In this document: one piece after another, positions 16,677 to 24,530 of the stretch | Position numbering within the stretch: position 1 is the first letter of the stretch | How the letters are laid out: each line of letters opens with the position of its first letter | From: Kaistia terrae | GTDB taxonomy: Bacteria > Pseudomonadota > Alphaproteobacteria > Rhizobiales > Kaistiaceae | Direction of reading: 5' to 3' | NCBI RefSeq assembly: GCF_026344005.1 | Contig: NZ_JAPKNH010000008.1 | Location: 119,405 to 183,404 of the forward strand | Length of the DNA stretch: 64,000 nt | Position numbers and translations under genes: made by a program | Notes under the pieces: model-generated | What the model saw: only the letters and a program-made list of their open reading frames with translations | Databases searched by the model: none | What the model was told of the DNA's origin: nothing

Positions 16677-17249
16677 ATGACAAAAGCCCACGAACGCAAG
16701 AAGCAACCGGAACTCGTGCGTCGCGCCCTGCTCGACTGCGCCGCGAATCTCGCCGTCGAGGGCGGCCTTTCCGCGGTGACAATCCAGGCTGTCGCGGATG
16801 CCGCGAATGTGACGAAGGGCGGGTTGTTCCATCACTTCCCCAGCAAGGAGAAGCTGATCGAGGGGGTCTTTGACGACCTGCTGCGAGCGCTGGACGACGA
16901 GATCGAAGCGCTGCTGGAGGATGACGCGGTCGTACAGGGTCGCTTCACCCGCGCCTATGTCATCTCGGCGCTGCGGTTGATCGAATCGAAGGCGCCGAGC
17001 CCATGGCGCGCGCTCTCTATCTCGATGATGGCCGACGCCAATCTTCGCAAACTTTGGTCCGGCTGGCTGCGCGGACGATTAGAGCGGCACGCCGATACGG
17101 ATTCCAGCCCTTCGCTCGAGATCGTCCGCTACGCGGCGGACGGCGCTTGGCTTGCCGACCTGACCGACGTGGATATGGCGCTGCGGATGGATCGCGGCGT
17201 ACTGCGCGAAACCCTCGTCGAGATGACCATGAAGAGAGACAGGCCATGA
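16677..17249 (+). CDS. TetR/AcrR-family regulator of the SMR efflux gene
   Basis: 190-residue repressor. HTH at residues 13-60 (LVRRALLDCAANLAVEGG, VTIQAVADAANVTKGGLFHH). FPSKEKLIEGVFDDLLRAL continues into the ligand domain. It overlaps the SMR gene by 4 bases (ATGA), making a two-gene unit: drug binding would release the operator at 16650-16667 and induce efflux. Ligand unknown. Confidence 0.87.
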   Translation: MTKAHERKKQPELVRRALLDCAANLAVEGGLSAVTIQAVADAANVTKGGLFHHFPSKEKLIEGVFDDLLRALDDEIEALLEDDAVVQGRFTRAYVISALRLIESKAPSPWRALSISMMADANLRKLWSGWLRGRLERHADTDSSPSLEIVRYAADGAWLADLTDVDMALRMDRGVLRETLVEMTMKRDRP

Positions 17250-17590
17250 ACCCGGCCCTTGCAACCTACGCTTCGCTTGGCGTCGCCATCGCCCTCGAGG
17301 TGATCGGTACCACGCTATTGCAGCAATCGCAGCAGTTCACCCGGCCGTGGCCTACCCTCGGCATGGCGCTGTGCTATGGCGCGGCCTTCTATTTCCTGAG
17401 CGTCGTGCTGCGGACGATGCCGGTCGGCATTGCCTATGCGATCTGGAGTGGCCTCGGCATCGTGCTGATTTCGACGATCGGGGTCGTACTCTTCCGCCAG
17501 ACGCTCGACGCCGCCGCGCTTATCGGCCTCGGCTTCATCATCGTCGGCGTCATCATCGTCAACGTCTTCTCCAGTTCGGTTTCGCACTGA
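17246..17590 (+). CDS. Small multidrug resistance (SMR) efflux protein
   Basis: Proton-coupled inner-membrane exporter of the EmrE/QacE/SugE superfamily, 114 residues with four hydrophobic helices. The membrane-embedded glutamate essential in the family is in helix 1 (LGVAIALEVIGTTLLQQS). Helix 3 contains GIAYAIWSGLGIVLI, a strong SMR signature. The start at 17246 is fixed by the ATGA overlap with the TetR gene. Substrate could be quaternary ammonium compounds or guanidinium-type compounds; the sequence alone does not decide. Confidence 0.9.
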   Translation: MNPALATYASLGVAIALEVIGTTLLQQSQQFTRPWPTLGMALCYGAAFYFLSVVLRTMPVGIAYAIWSGLGIVLISTIGVVLFRQTLDAAALIGLGFIIVGVIIVNVFSSSVSH

Positions 17591-17663
17591 AGGCGGCACT
17601 GACGAAATCGGGGCGCGCCTGGAAGGCACGCCCCGAATAGGAAAGCCGCGATGCCGTCTACGC

Positions 17664-18035
17664 TCAGAGGGCGAGGCCGATCACCATCAGGCAGTAGCCG
17701 ACGAGGGCGCAGTTCACGAGGGTGAAATAGAGATGCGGCTTCCGCGCCTCACCCTGGAACAGCAGGAAGTTATGGAACAGCGTCGTGGCGCCGATCAGGA
17801 AGAGGATCAGCAGCGCGGCGCCCCAGCCGGGCAGGATGCCGAGCGTGACGGAGAGACCACCCACCAGTTGTGAGGCAAAGCCGAGTGCCACCACCGGCGC
17901 CGGCAGCTTGAAGCCGTAATTGGTCTCGGATGCGCTGGCCTTGGCAAAATTCAGGAAATTGCGGATGCCGGCGATGACGAAGAACAGGCCGAGAATGATG
18001 CGGCCAATCAGGATCAGTGTCGCTGCGAATGTCAT
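17664..18035 (-). CDS. DoxX-family membrane protein
   Basis: Four-helix inner-membrane protein, 123 residues from ATG 18035 (GGGGGG upstream). The segment RIILGLFFVIAGIRNFLNF is typical of DoxX, and TTLFHNFLLFQG lies before the last helix. The family is often linked to thiol or quinone-related oxidative stress functions, without a firmly established reaction for this member. The longer reading frame up to 18155 is rejected because its first 40 residues are not hydrophobic and precede the ribosome-binding site. Confidence 0.8.
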   Translation of the reverse strand: MTFAATLILIGRIILGLFFVIAGIRNFLNFAKASASETNYGFKLPAPVVALGFASQLVGGLSVTLGILPGWGAALLILFLIGATTLFHNFLLFQGEARKPHLYFTLVNCALVGYCLMVIGLAL

Positions 18036-18189
18036 GATATCCCCCCACTTTCCCAACTGACCTAACGGATCAGCAGCGAATAGGAAAGAGGGAGCAGCGG
18101 GATCAATCGCCCCGGATTCGGACATCGGCAACCGGGGCGACGCCATGAGGCGCATGAACAGCCTCCAACTCGCGCAATCACCGCCCTCA

Positions 18190-19191
18190 CTATTTGATTT
18201 TGACGACGACCTTGCCTTTGGAGCGGCCGGCTTCGATGAAGGCGAGAGCCTCGTTGACCGCCTCGAACGGGAATATGCGGTCTAGGACCGGACGAACGGC
18301 GCCGGCCTCGATGAGGCCCGCGATTTCGCTCAGCTGTTCCCCATTGGCCCGCATGAAGAGAAACGAGTAGCCGATCCGCTGGGCTCTGGCCTTCTTCCGG
18401 ATTCCGAAACTCAGCAGGCCCACGACCTGCCGCACGACCCAGTTCAACCCTTGTTCCCGGGCGAATGTCGGGTCTGGTGGACCGGAGATCGAAATCAGCT
18501 TTCCGCCGGGCTTCAGCACCGCCAGCGACTTCTGGAGCGTAGCACCGTCCAAGCTGTTGAGGACGACATCATAATCGGACAGGATCTTTGAAAAATCCTG
18601 TGTCTTGTAGTCAATGACGACGTCGGCACCGAGATTTTTTACCAGGTCGATATTGGCCGTGCTGGTCGTCGTCGCTACGGTCGCACCGAGATACTTCGCC
18701 AGCTGGATGGCGAACGTGCCAACGCCGCCGGAGCCGGCATGGATGAGGACCTTCTGCCCTCTTTTCAGCTGAGCCCGCTCCACCAGCGTCTGCCAGGCGG
18801 TCAGGCCGACAAGGGGAATGGCAGCCGCTTCCTCCATGGTAAGGTTCTTCGGCTTCAACGCCACGTCGGCTTCGTTCACGGCGATGAATTCCGCGAACGC
18901 ACCCATCCTGCCGTCGCGCGGCCGGGCATAGACCTCGTCGCCAGGCTTGAAGCGCCGGACGTTCGATCCGATCCGAACGACGGTTCCGGCCAGGTCATGG
19001 CCCAGGATAAGAGGCAGGTGATACGGCAGGATGAGCTTGAAGTCGCCATCGCGAATCTTTGAATCCAGGAGATTGAGCCCGGCCGCATGGATCTCGATCA
19101 GAACGTCATCCTGCGCCACCACCGGGTCCGGCATCTCGCCGACGCGCAAGGCTCCCTTCTTCTTGTATCTGTCGAGGATGAAGGCCTTCAT
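18190..19191 (-). CDS. Zinc-independent MDR alcohol dehydrogenase / quinone-oxidoreductase-like
   Basis: NADP-dependent medium-chain reductase, 333 residues. N-terminal catalytic fold (VLIEIHAAGLNLLDSKIRDG, LGHDLAGTV), cofactor domain with GQKVLIHAGSGGVGTFAIQL, and an ending GRSKGKVVVKIK typical of the quinone oxidoreductase group. No structural-zinc cysteines are seen. Likely reduces quinones or enones. It lies 124 bases after the SDR gene on the same strand and may be part of the TetR (20213)-controlled unit. Confidence 0.88.
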   Translation of the reverse strand: MKAFILDRYKKKGALRVGEMPDPVVAQDDVLIEIHAAGLNLLDSKIRDGDFKLILPYHLPLILGHDLAGTVVRIGSNVRRFKPGDEVYARPRDGRMGAFAEFIAVNEADVALKPKNLTMEEAAAIPLVGLTAWQTLVERAQLKRGQKVLIHAGSGGVGTFAIQLAKYLGATVATTTSTANIDLVKNLGADVVIDYKTQDFSKILSDYDVVLNSLDGATLQKSLAVLKPGGKLISISGPPDPTFAREQGLNWVVRQVVGLLSFGIRKKARAQRIGYSFLFMRANGEQLSEIAGLIEAGAVRPVLDRIFPFEAVNEALAFIEAGRSKGKVVVKIK

Positions 19192-19315
19192 GGTGGGGCG
19201 TCTCCTAGTCTTTGCGGCAGAAGCTCCTAGCTCTGCCGCAGCCGTACGATATCAGGTTGAGGGGCGATCGAGCCGCTGCCTGGCTTGGCGCGAGGGCGAC
19301 GTCGATCACTCCTGC

Positions 19316-20101
19316 CTAGGCGTTCCGATAGCGTTCTGCTGCATGAGCCTGGCCGAAGCCCGGGATCATCTGCTGGCGCGCGGCCTGATAGGCGTCCCAT
19401 TGGCCTGCATCCGGAAGCGGCGGGATGGTAATCGGCTCACGCCGATCGAAACCAACCAGAGCGGCATCCACCAGTTCGCCCACTTCCATCACGCCCGGGA
19501 TCGTATTGACGTCGACGCCTGCGCGCTCCCAGATCTCGGTGCGTGTCGCCGCGGGCAGCACCGCCTGCACGTAGACACCCTTCGGCGCGAGTTCGAAACT
19601 CAGCCCCTGCGACAGGTAGAGGACGAAAGCCTTGGTGGCGCCGTAGACCGTCTGGCCGAACTCCGGCACGAGCCCAACGACCGACGCGATATTGATGATG
19701 GCGCCCTCGCCTGCCTCGACAAAACGTGGCGCTACAGCGCTGGCCAGCCGAACAACGGCCGTCGTGTTGAGGGTCACGAGCCGTTCGACATCATCGACCG
19801 GCTGCTGATCGAAACCGCCCGCCAGGCCCGCGCCCGCATTGTTGACGAGGATCCCGATGCGGGCATCGTCGCGCAACCGCGCCTCCACGGCCGCCAGATC
19901 GCCGGGTTGCGTCAGATCGGCCTGAAGAATGTCGACGGTGACGCCGTTGTCGGCTCGCAGACGGGCCGCGAGCGTCTCCATACGCGCCTTGTCACGGGCG
20001 ACCAGCACGAGATCGTGCCCGCGACGCGCAAAGCGATCCGCATATGTGGCGCCGATACCGGTGGACGCGCCTGTGATGAGGACTGACGGAAGGACAGCCA
20101 T
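19316..20101 (-). CDS. SDR-family oxidoreductase, divergent from TetR
   Basis: 261-residue short-chain dehydrogenase. Cofactor motif LITGASTGIGATYADRFARR at about residues 8-27; NNAGAG; catalytic serine in IINIASVVG and YxxxK in VYGATKAFV. ATG 20101 follows AGAGAG. Palindromes in the gap to the divergent TetR gene suggest direct repression. The physiological substrate is unknown. Confidence 0.87.
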   Translation of the reverse strand: MAVLPSVLITGASTGIGATYADRFARRGHDLVLVARDKARMETLAARLRADNGVTVDILQADLTQPGDLAAVEARLRDDARIGILVNNAGAGLAGGFDQQPVDDVERLVTLNTTAVVRLASAVAPRFVEAGEGAIINIASVVGLVPEFGQTVYGATKAFVLYLSQGLSFELAPKGVYVQAVLPAATRTEIWERAGVDVNTIPGVMEVGELVDAALVGFDRREPITIPPLPDAGQWDAYQAARQQMIPGFGQAHAAERYRNA

Positions 20102-20132
20102 GGCGTTGCTCTCTCTAGTGATTAAACCTATA

Positions 20133-20178
20133 TTCATGATGATGATCATGAATGAGCGCCAAATATGATGACCATCAT
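20133..20178. promoter_or_regulatory. Two palindromic candidate operators for the TetR at 20213
   Basis: TTCATGATGATGATCATGAA (20133-20152) and ATGATGACCATCAT (20165-20178) share the CATGAT/ATCATG core and lie between the divergent SDR and TetR genes. Confidence 0.5.
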
Positions 20179-20212
20179 GAAAATGTCAACGACTCGGACG
20201 GAGATTTCAAAA

Positions 20213-20800
20213 ATGCGGGTAACTCGCGAGCAGATGGCGGAGAATCGCAGGCGGATCCTGGACGCTGCCAGTCACCTGTTCCGCGAGAAGGGGTTCGACG
20301 CCGTCAGCGTGGTTGAAGTCATGAAGGCGGCGGGCCTGACCCACGGCGGCTTCTACGGTCATTTCACGTCGAAGGATGACCTGATCGCGCAAGCCATTGC
20401 CCACGTCCTCACGGGGGACGCGAAGGGTACGGGCAATCTCCAGGCTTTTCTCGACACATATCTGTCACCCCTGCATCGCGACAATGCTGCCGGCGGTTGC
20501 CCGACAGCAGGCCTGGCTTCGGATATCCGTCATCAAACGACGGCCGCGCGTTCAGCCATGACAGAGGGCGTCCGATCGCAGATCAACCGGATTGGCGCTG
20601 CGCTACCCGAAGCGAGCGCGACAGAAAAGCGCCGGGCGGCGATCGGCAGTTGGGCGGCCATGGTGGGGGCTGTGATCATAGCCCGCGCGATCGAGGATGA
20701 GGCGCTTTCAAACGAGGTGCTTGATCAGACGCGCGCCTGGATCGACGCCGGAATTGGCACCCTTAATAGCGAGACGACCTCAAGCGCCGAGGATGCATAA
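20213..20800 (+). CDS. TetR/AcrR-family regulator
   Basis: 195-residue repressor. HTH at residues 5-50 (RRRILDAASHLFREKGFDAV, EVMKAAGLTHGGFYGHF). The mid-protein CPTAGLASDIRHQ resembles TetR members that sense electrophiles or aldehydes and carry a reactive cysteine, but this is inference. ATG 20213 is chosen (GGAG 9 bases upstream); earlier in-frame ATGs at 20165-20183 fall within or next to the candidate operator. Probably controls the divergent SDR and MDR reductase. Confidence 0.83.
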   Translation: MRVTREQMAENRRRILDAASHLFREKGFDAVSVVEVMKAAGLTHGGFYGHFTSKDDLIAQAIAHVLTGDAKGTGNLQAFLDTYLSPLHRDNAAGGCPTAGLASDIRHQTTAARSAMTEGVRSQINRIGAALPEASATEKRRAAIGSWAAMVGAVIIARAIEDEALSNEVLDQTRAWIDAGIGTLNSETTSSAEDA

Positions 20801-21000
20801 CTCCGATCGATTGCATCTTCGACGCTGTGGATTTTTCGCCGTCGGCAACCAGACTCCCGCTTGTCGCAGAGCTTCGCTGCAAGGCACCAGCAGGCGCATG
20901 AAACGCCGAACCCATCGATCTCCATGACCAGCTATTCCGTTGATAGCCGCCATTGGCCGCAGTTTTTTGCCAGCGATTTCGATCACCCCGAGCCAGAATG

Positions 21001-21024
21001 TAAAAAGCGCCCCAGAGGGCGCCT
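21001..21024 (-). terminator. Orphan intrinsic terminator on the minus strand
   Basis: Read on the minus strand, a GCGCC...GGCGC hairpin is followed by TTTTTA. The surrounding 40 bases resemble those after tRNA-Arg at 22247 (both GAGCCA-AATG-AAAAAGCGCCCC). No gene lies upstream on that strand in the gap. Confidence 0.6.
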
Positions 21025-21215
21025 CGAATAACCGTCTGATGATTTCCGGCGTATCGATGCTCGGCTAGTTACAGCCGCACGGCCTATCTGATTCCCGCGC
21101 GCATGGTGCCAGTCTCAGCATTTTTCTGATGGCTATCGCGACTCGTGATGCACGTAAGCCAAAACAATTCCTCTGCGGAAGCGAACGGCACAGCCGCGAT
21201 GACCGTAAGTTTTTC

Positions 21216-21240
21216 GGAACCAATTCTAGGCCATTCCGTT
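21216..21240 (+). promoter_or_regulatory. EcfG-type (general stress response) promoter
   Basis: GGAAC at 21216-21220, a 16-base spacer, and CGTT at 21237-21240 match the alphaproteobacterial EcfG consensus (GGAAC-N16/17-CGTT). It lies 90 bases before ATG 21331. Confidence 0.55.
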
Positions 21241-21330
21241 TATTGATTACTCGGTCGAATAGATCGACTGATTGATCGGCCCGTAGGGTGGATGTTTTAT
21301 TCTGCGCGGCCTGGCAAATCGGAGGAATAA

Positions 21331-21642
21331 ATGACTATTCTTAAATATACCGTAGCCACCGCTGCCCTTGTGCTCCTCTTCGCATCGCCGGCGATGGCAC
21401 AGTCTACCGACACCCCCGCACCGGCGGCGCAAGGCGCGGCCCAGAGCGGCCAGACCAGCGGCACGGATGCTCAGGTGCAGGTGCCAGATACGGATGTCTT
21501 CGGGTATGACATTACTCAGGGTGCAGCCAATTTGACGCCCGAGCAGCTGACGGCCGCAAAGAACACCTGCAATCAGAATGTCACAGCAGAACCGCTGCGC
21601 TATTCGTCGGCGGTGAAGGCTTTCTGTACCTCGCTCCAGTAA
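21331..21642 (+). CDS. Small exported protein under a probable stress promoter (103 aa)
   Basis: Signal peptide at residues 1-23 (hydrophobic TVATAALVLLFASPAMA, cleavage after AMA). The mature protein starts QSTDTPAPAAQ with a flexible Ala/Gln/Thr linker, then a compact C-terminal part with two cysteines (NTCNQNV and AFCTSLQ) that may form a disulfide. GGAGGAA lies 5 bases before ATG. Family not recognised. The EcfG-like promoter suggests expression in stress or stationary phase; a hairpin follows the gene. Confidence 0.75.
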   Translation: MTILKYTVATAALVLLFASPAMAQSTDTPAPAAQGAAQSGQTSGTDAQVQVPDTDVFGYDITQGAANLTPEQLTAAKNTCNQNVTAEPLRYSSAVKAFCTSLQ

Positions 21643-21668
21643 TCTCCGTCTCTAGCAGTCGATCGTGG

Positions 21669-21695
21669 CGATGCCCTGCCCTCAGCGGGGCATCG
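21669..21695 (+). terminator. Hairpin after the small exported protein gene
   Basis: CGATGCCC pairs with GGGCATCG, followed by TCCTTT. A weak intrinsic terminator 26 bases past the stop codon. Confidence 0.5.
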
Positions 21696-21873
21696 TCCTT
21701 TGGCGAACGGTCGAAAAGGCAACCAGTCCTGTGCGGAAAAGAGAGACGTGATGGCAACGCCACCCCAGGCGTCGTTCACCACACTGCGAAGGAATTATTT
21801 GGGCGAGGACATGGCCATCCGATCAACCAACCCTATTTGCACTTGAAACACGTCAAATCACGGGCCGATTATC

Positions 21874-22041
21874 ATGCGCCAATCGAGTGCCATACTCTTT
21901 TTGATAGCGGGCCTGTTCGGCCTCGGTGGCTGCACCAGCGACCCGAACTCGCCGGCGATCAAGGCGATGCAGCCGGTCAATGCCTGCGGCCCCGGCGGCA
22001 CGCCCGACATCAATGCCTGCTCATCATCCGGGACGCGCTGA
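21874..22041 (+). CDS. Small lipoprotein (55 aa)
   Basis: Read directly from the sequence: residues 1-19 are a lipoprotein signal (AILFLIAGLFGLGG) ending in the lipobox LGGC, so Cys20 would be lipidated. The mature part is only 36 residues (TSDPNSPAIKAMQ..., with CGPGG and INAC) and holds two more cysteines. ATG at 21874, TGA at 22039. No strong ribosome-binding site is visible, which lowers confidence. Function unknown; resembles other tiny envelope lipoproteins. Confidence 0.55.
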   Translation: MRQSSAILFLIAGLFGLGGCTSDPNSPAIKAMQPVNACGPGGTPDINACSSSGTR

Positions 22042-22246
22042 GTAGCCAAGTTGACCGGGCAAAGCGTCGATCACGACGGCGAATAGCCTTGCCCTCACAC
22101 CTCCGCCAGCATGCCGGCCTTTTCCGCCGCCTCGACGGACGCAGCGCGGGCGGCCCTGCAATCCATTCTGCAGGGCTAACTCTACCGCTTATCCATACGG
22201 ACGCGCAGGCAACCCTAGTTGCCCGCCCAAGGCTGAGCCAAAATGC

Positions 22247-22270
22247 AAAAAGCGCCCCGGAGGGCGCTTC
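22247..22270 (-). terminator. Intrinsic terminator of tRNA-Arg
   Basis: On the minus strand AGCGCCC...GGGCGCT forms a stem followed by TTTTT, 29 bases beyond the encoded CCA of the tRNA. Confidence 0.85.
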
Positions 22271-22298
22271 GGCAAGTCGTTGATTTTCTTGAAGTAAA

Positions 22299-22375
22299 TG
22301 GCGCGCCCGAAGAGATTCGAACTCCTGACCCCCAGATTCGTAGTCTGGTGCTCTATCCAGCTGAGCTACGGGCGC
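22299..22375 (-). tRNA. tRNA-Arg (anticodon ACG)
   Basis: 77 bases on the minus strand. Acceptor GCGCCCG pairs with CGGGCGC, followed by discriminator G and encoded CCA. The anticodon arm CCAGA-CTACGAA-TCTGG gives anticodon ACG, read as ICG after deamination, for CGU/CGC/CGA. The T arm contains GTTCGAATC and the D arm TAGCTCAGCTGGATAGAGCA. No integrase or duplicated tRNA 3' end is found nearby. Confidence 0.96.
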
Positions 22376-22514
22376 CTGTCGCTTGCACCGCCCTGGATCA
22401 AACCCCCGGGGCGCCGCGCCGACCCTCAGGCCGTCGACGAGGGGATTGCTACAGCCTCATTCCTCCGATTGCAAGCGTCGAGTTGGAGCTGCCTGTGGAG
22501 AAACATCCGACGAC

Positions 22515-24035
22515 CTAGCCGACCCGGGCGCGAGCCGCCAGATCAAAGGCAATCGGCCGATCGGGCAAGGAGATCTCGAACACAGCCCCCGGCGCGCTTT
22601 GATCCAGCAGTGCTATCGCGCCGCCATGGGCGCGCACGATCTCGGCCGTGATGGCAAGGCCAAGGCCTGCCCCGCCCGGACGAACGCCGCCCTGGAAGGC
22701 CTGGAACAGGTGCTGCCGCGCCTTGGCCGAAACGCCGGGGCCCGTGTCGCAGACCCGAATGACGACGACGCTCCCCTCCCGCCGCGCTTCGATGAAAAGG
22801 CGACGCACGACGGCCGGATCGCCCTCGCCATCCATCGCCTGCACGGCGTTGCGACAGAGATTCAGCAACGCGCGAAACAGTTGGTCGGGATCCGCATCGA
22901 CCTCGAAATTGGCCTCGATACGATTGTCGAAGACGATGGTCGCATGCTGCTCCAGCCCGAGCACGTCGGCGACTTCGTGGCAAATCCGGGCAAGATCGAC
23001 GAGGCGGCGCTGCGGCTCGCGCTCCCGCGCCCGACCATAGGTGAGCGTCGTCTGGCAATAGTCGATGGCGCGACCCAGGGTAGCGATCAGCTTCGGCGCA
23101 AAGCGCTGGACCGCCGGATCCGGCAAGGCAGCGATTCGATCGGAGAAGAGCTGCGCCGAGGCGAGCAGGTTGCGAAGGTCGTGATTGACCTTCGACACCG
23201 CCAGGCCGAGATCGGCGAGATGGCGCTTCTGGGCCAGCGATTCGGTCAGATGGCTTTGCATCGCGGCGAGCTTGTCCTCGGCGATACCAATTTCGTCCGA
23301 GCGCCCGCTCGGCTCGATGATGCGCGACTTGTCCTCCGGATCCTCCGAGTAGCGCACCATCGCCTGGGCCAGCCGACGCATCGGCCGGATCAGCAGACGC
23401 TGCAGGCTGAAATAGATCAGCGTCGCCGTCAGGATCGAGATCACAGCGGAGAGCAGGAGGATGTTGCCGGCGAAACGGATCATGCCGGCGCGCATCGTTC
23501 TGTCGCTAATGACGAGCTCCAGGCTCTTGCCGTCGCGCGTCGGGCCGATCACGCGCAGAGTGCGGGGCGTCCACGCCGTCAGTGTCGAATAGGCGGCAGC
23601 GGCCGCGCGCAGCATCGACGTGTCGCGCAGGTCCGCCACCTCGTCGACGGTTGGCGGCATTTCGACGGCGGCGAGAAGGCGGGTCGCGTTGCCGGTGCGC
23701 AGCACGATGGCCGTGGCGCCGACGGATGCCAGCAGCTCGTCCTGGATCGACCGCGGCACGTCGGCCCAGGCCGATGAGCCGAGCAGAACGCTTGCCGCTT
23801 GTGCCGTGGCGAGCTTCTCTTCGAGAAAGCGGGTGCGATAGCTCGAGACAGAGGGAACGAAGGCCGCGACTTCGCTGACCATGACGAAGACAATGGTCAA
23901 CAGGATCAGCTTGATCGACAGGCCAAAGCCATGCCGACGCGGACGCGCGGGTGCAACGTCCGGCACAGAAGCCTGGGCGTCGACACCGGGCTGCAATGGT
24001 TCTGCTTTGACGTCCATCACCTTAGCGATATTCAA
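22515..24035 (-). CDS. Sensor histidine kinase (orphan)
   Basis: Two-component membrane sensor kinase. TM1 (GLSIKLILLTIVFVMVSEVA) lies near residues 40-60 and TM2 (GNILLLSAVISILTATLIYF) near 195-215, bounding an extracytoplasmic sensor of about 130 residues. A HAMP-like segment (RLLIRPMRRLAQAM) is followed by the phosphoacceptor H in KVNHDLRNLLASAQLF and a HATPase domain (LLNLCRNAVQAM, VCDTGPGV, GGAGLGLAI). The start is taken as TTG 24035 because GAGGAG lies 6 bases upstream; ATG 24017 is the alternative. No response regulator is adjacent, so partner and stimulus are unknown. Confidence 0.88.
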   Translation of the reverse strand: MNIAKVMDVKAEPLQPGVDAQASVPDVAPARPRRHGFGLSIKLILLTIVFVMVSEVAAFVPSVSSYRTRFLEEKLATAQAASVLLGSSAWADVPRSIQDELLASVGATAIVLRTGNATRLLAAVEMPPTVDEVADLRDTSMLRAAAAAYSTLTAWTPRTLRVIGPTRDGKSLELVISDRTMRAGMIRFAGNILLLSAVISILTATLIYFSLQRLLIRPMRRLAQAMVRYSEDPEDKSRIIEPSGRSDEIGIAEDKLAAMQSHLTESLAQKRHLADLGLAVSKVNHDLRNLLASAQLFSDRIAALPDPAVQRFAPKLIATLGRAIDYCQTTLTYGRAREREPQRRLVDLARICHEVADVLGLEQHATIVFDNRIEANFEVDADPDQLFRALLNLCRNAVQAMDGEGDPAVVRRLFIEARREGSVVVIRVCDTGPGVSAKARQHLFQAFQGGVRPGGAGLGLAITAEIVRAHGGAIALLDQSAPGAVFEISLPDRPIAFDLAARARVG

Positions 24036-24353
24036 TCGGCACTCCTCGTGACCGACGAGCGTAGCATGATGCCTCTCCCGGCCTTGCCGCGTCAAACGCG
24101 CCCTCGCGCCAAGCCGTCGCGGCAGTTTGATACATTTCGCCCGTGACGCCGGCTGCGCCCTGGCATATGACGTCGCGATGCCGGACTCGCGTTGACTTGG
24201 GTTTCCCTAGTCCGTATAAGCCGGGCTCACGAGAGCATGCTTTCCGTCGTGCCATGGCAATCGTCGTGGCATGGGTCTTGTACCACCGGAAAGGCTCGCT
24301 CATCCGATGATAAACATTCGAATTCGAGGGGCCGCCCCAAGCGGTGACGACGC
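24036..24353. other. Gap between the histidine kinase and rpmH
   Basis: 318 bases with no protein gene. The only element I recognise is the sigma-70-like promoter at 24192-24220 for the rpmH operon. Confidence 0.5.
24192..24220 (+). promoter_or_regulatory. Sigma-70-type promoter of rpmH-rnpA-yidC
   Basis: TTGACT (24192-24197), a 17-base spacer, then TATAAG (24215-24220). A near-consensus housekeeping promoter 134 bases before rpmH. Confidence 0.65.
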
Positions 24354-24488
24354 ATGAAGCGCACGTATCAACCTAGCAAGCTCGTTCGCGCCCGCCGCCA
24401 CGGCTTCCGTTCCCGTATGGCCACCGTTGGTGGACGCAAGGTCATTACGGCTCGCCGCGCGCAGGGCCGTAAGAAGCTCTCTGCCTAA
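24354..24488 (+). CDS. rpmH: 50S ribosomal protein L34
   Basis: 44 residues, starting [20 protein letters not shown] and ending GRKKLSA, the full and highly conserved L34 sequence. It binds 23S rRNA in the large subunit. It opens the rpmH-rnpA-yidC-engB cluster shared by most bacteria, behind a sigma-70-like promoter. Confidence 0.98.
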   Translation: MKRTYQPSKLVRARRHGFRSRMATVGGRKVITARRAQGRKKLSA

Positions 24489-24530
24489 TCAGGCCGAGGG
24501 AAAGCCGGCCGGCGTCCGGAAGGGCCTCCC

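Larger units (their letters stand above)
20801..21330. other. 530-base gap with an orphan minus-strand terminator and an EcfG-like promoter
   Basis: No credible protein gene. It contains a minus-strand intrinsic terminator at 21001-21024 with no known gene feeding it, and an EcfG-type promoter at 21216-21240 that reads into the small exported protein at 21331. Confidence 0.6.

Noticed and set aside
20991..22375. Integration site (attL/attR) at tRNA-Arg
   Set aside because: The similar sequence at 20991-21050 covers only the terminator region, not the tRNA 3' end, and no integrase or mobile cargo lies between.
22383..23777. 464-codon plus-strand ORF
   Set aside because: Runs through tRNA-Arg and antisense to the histidine kinase; no domain recognised.
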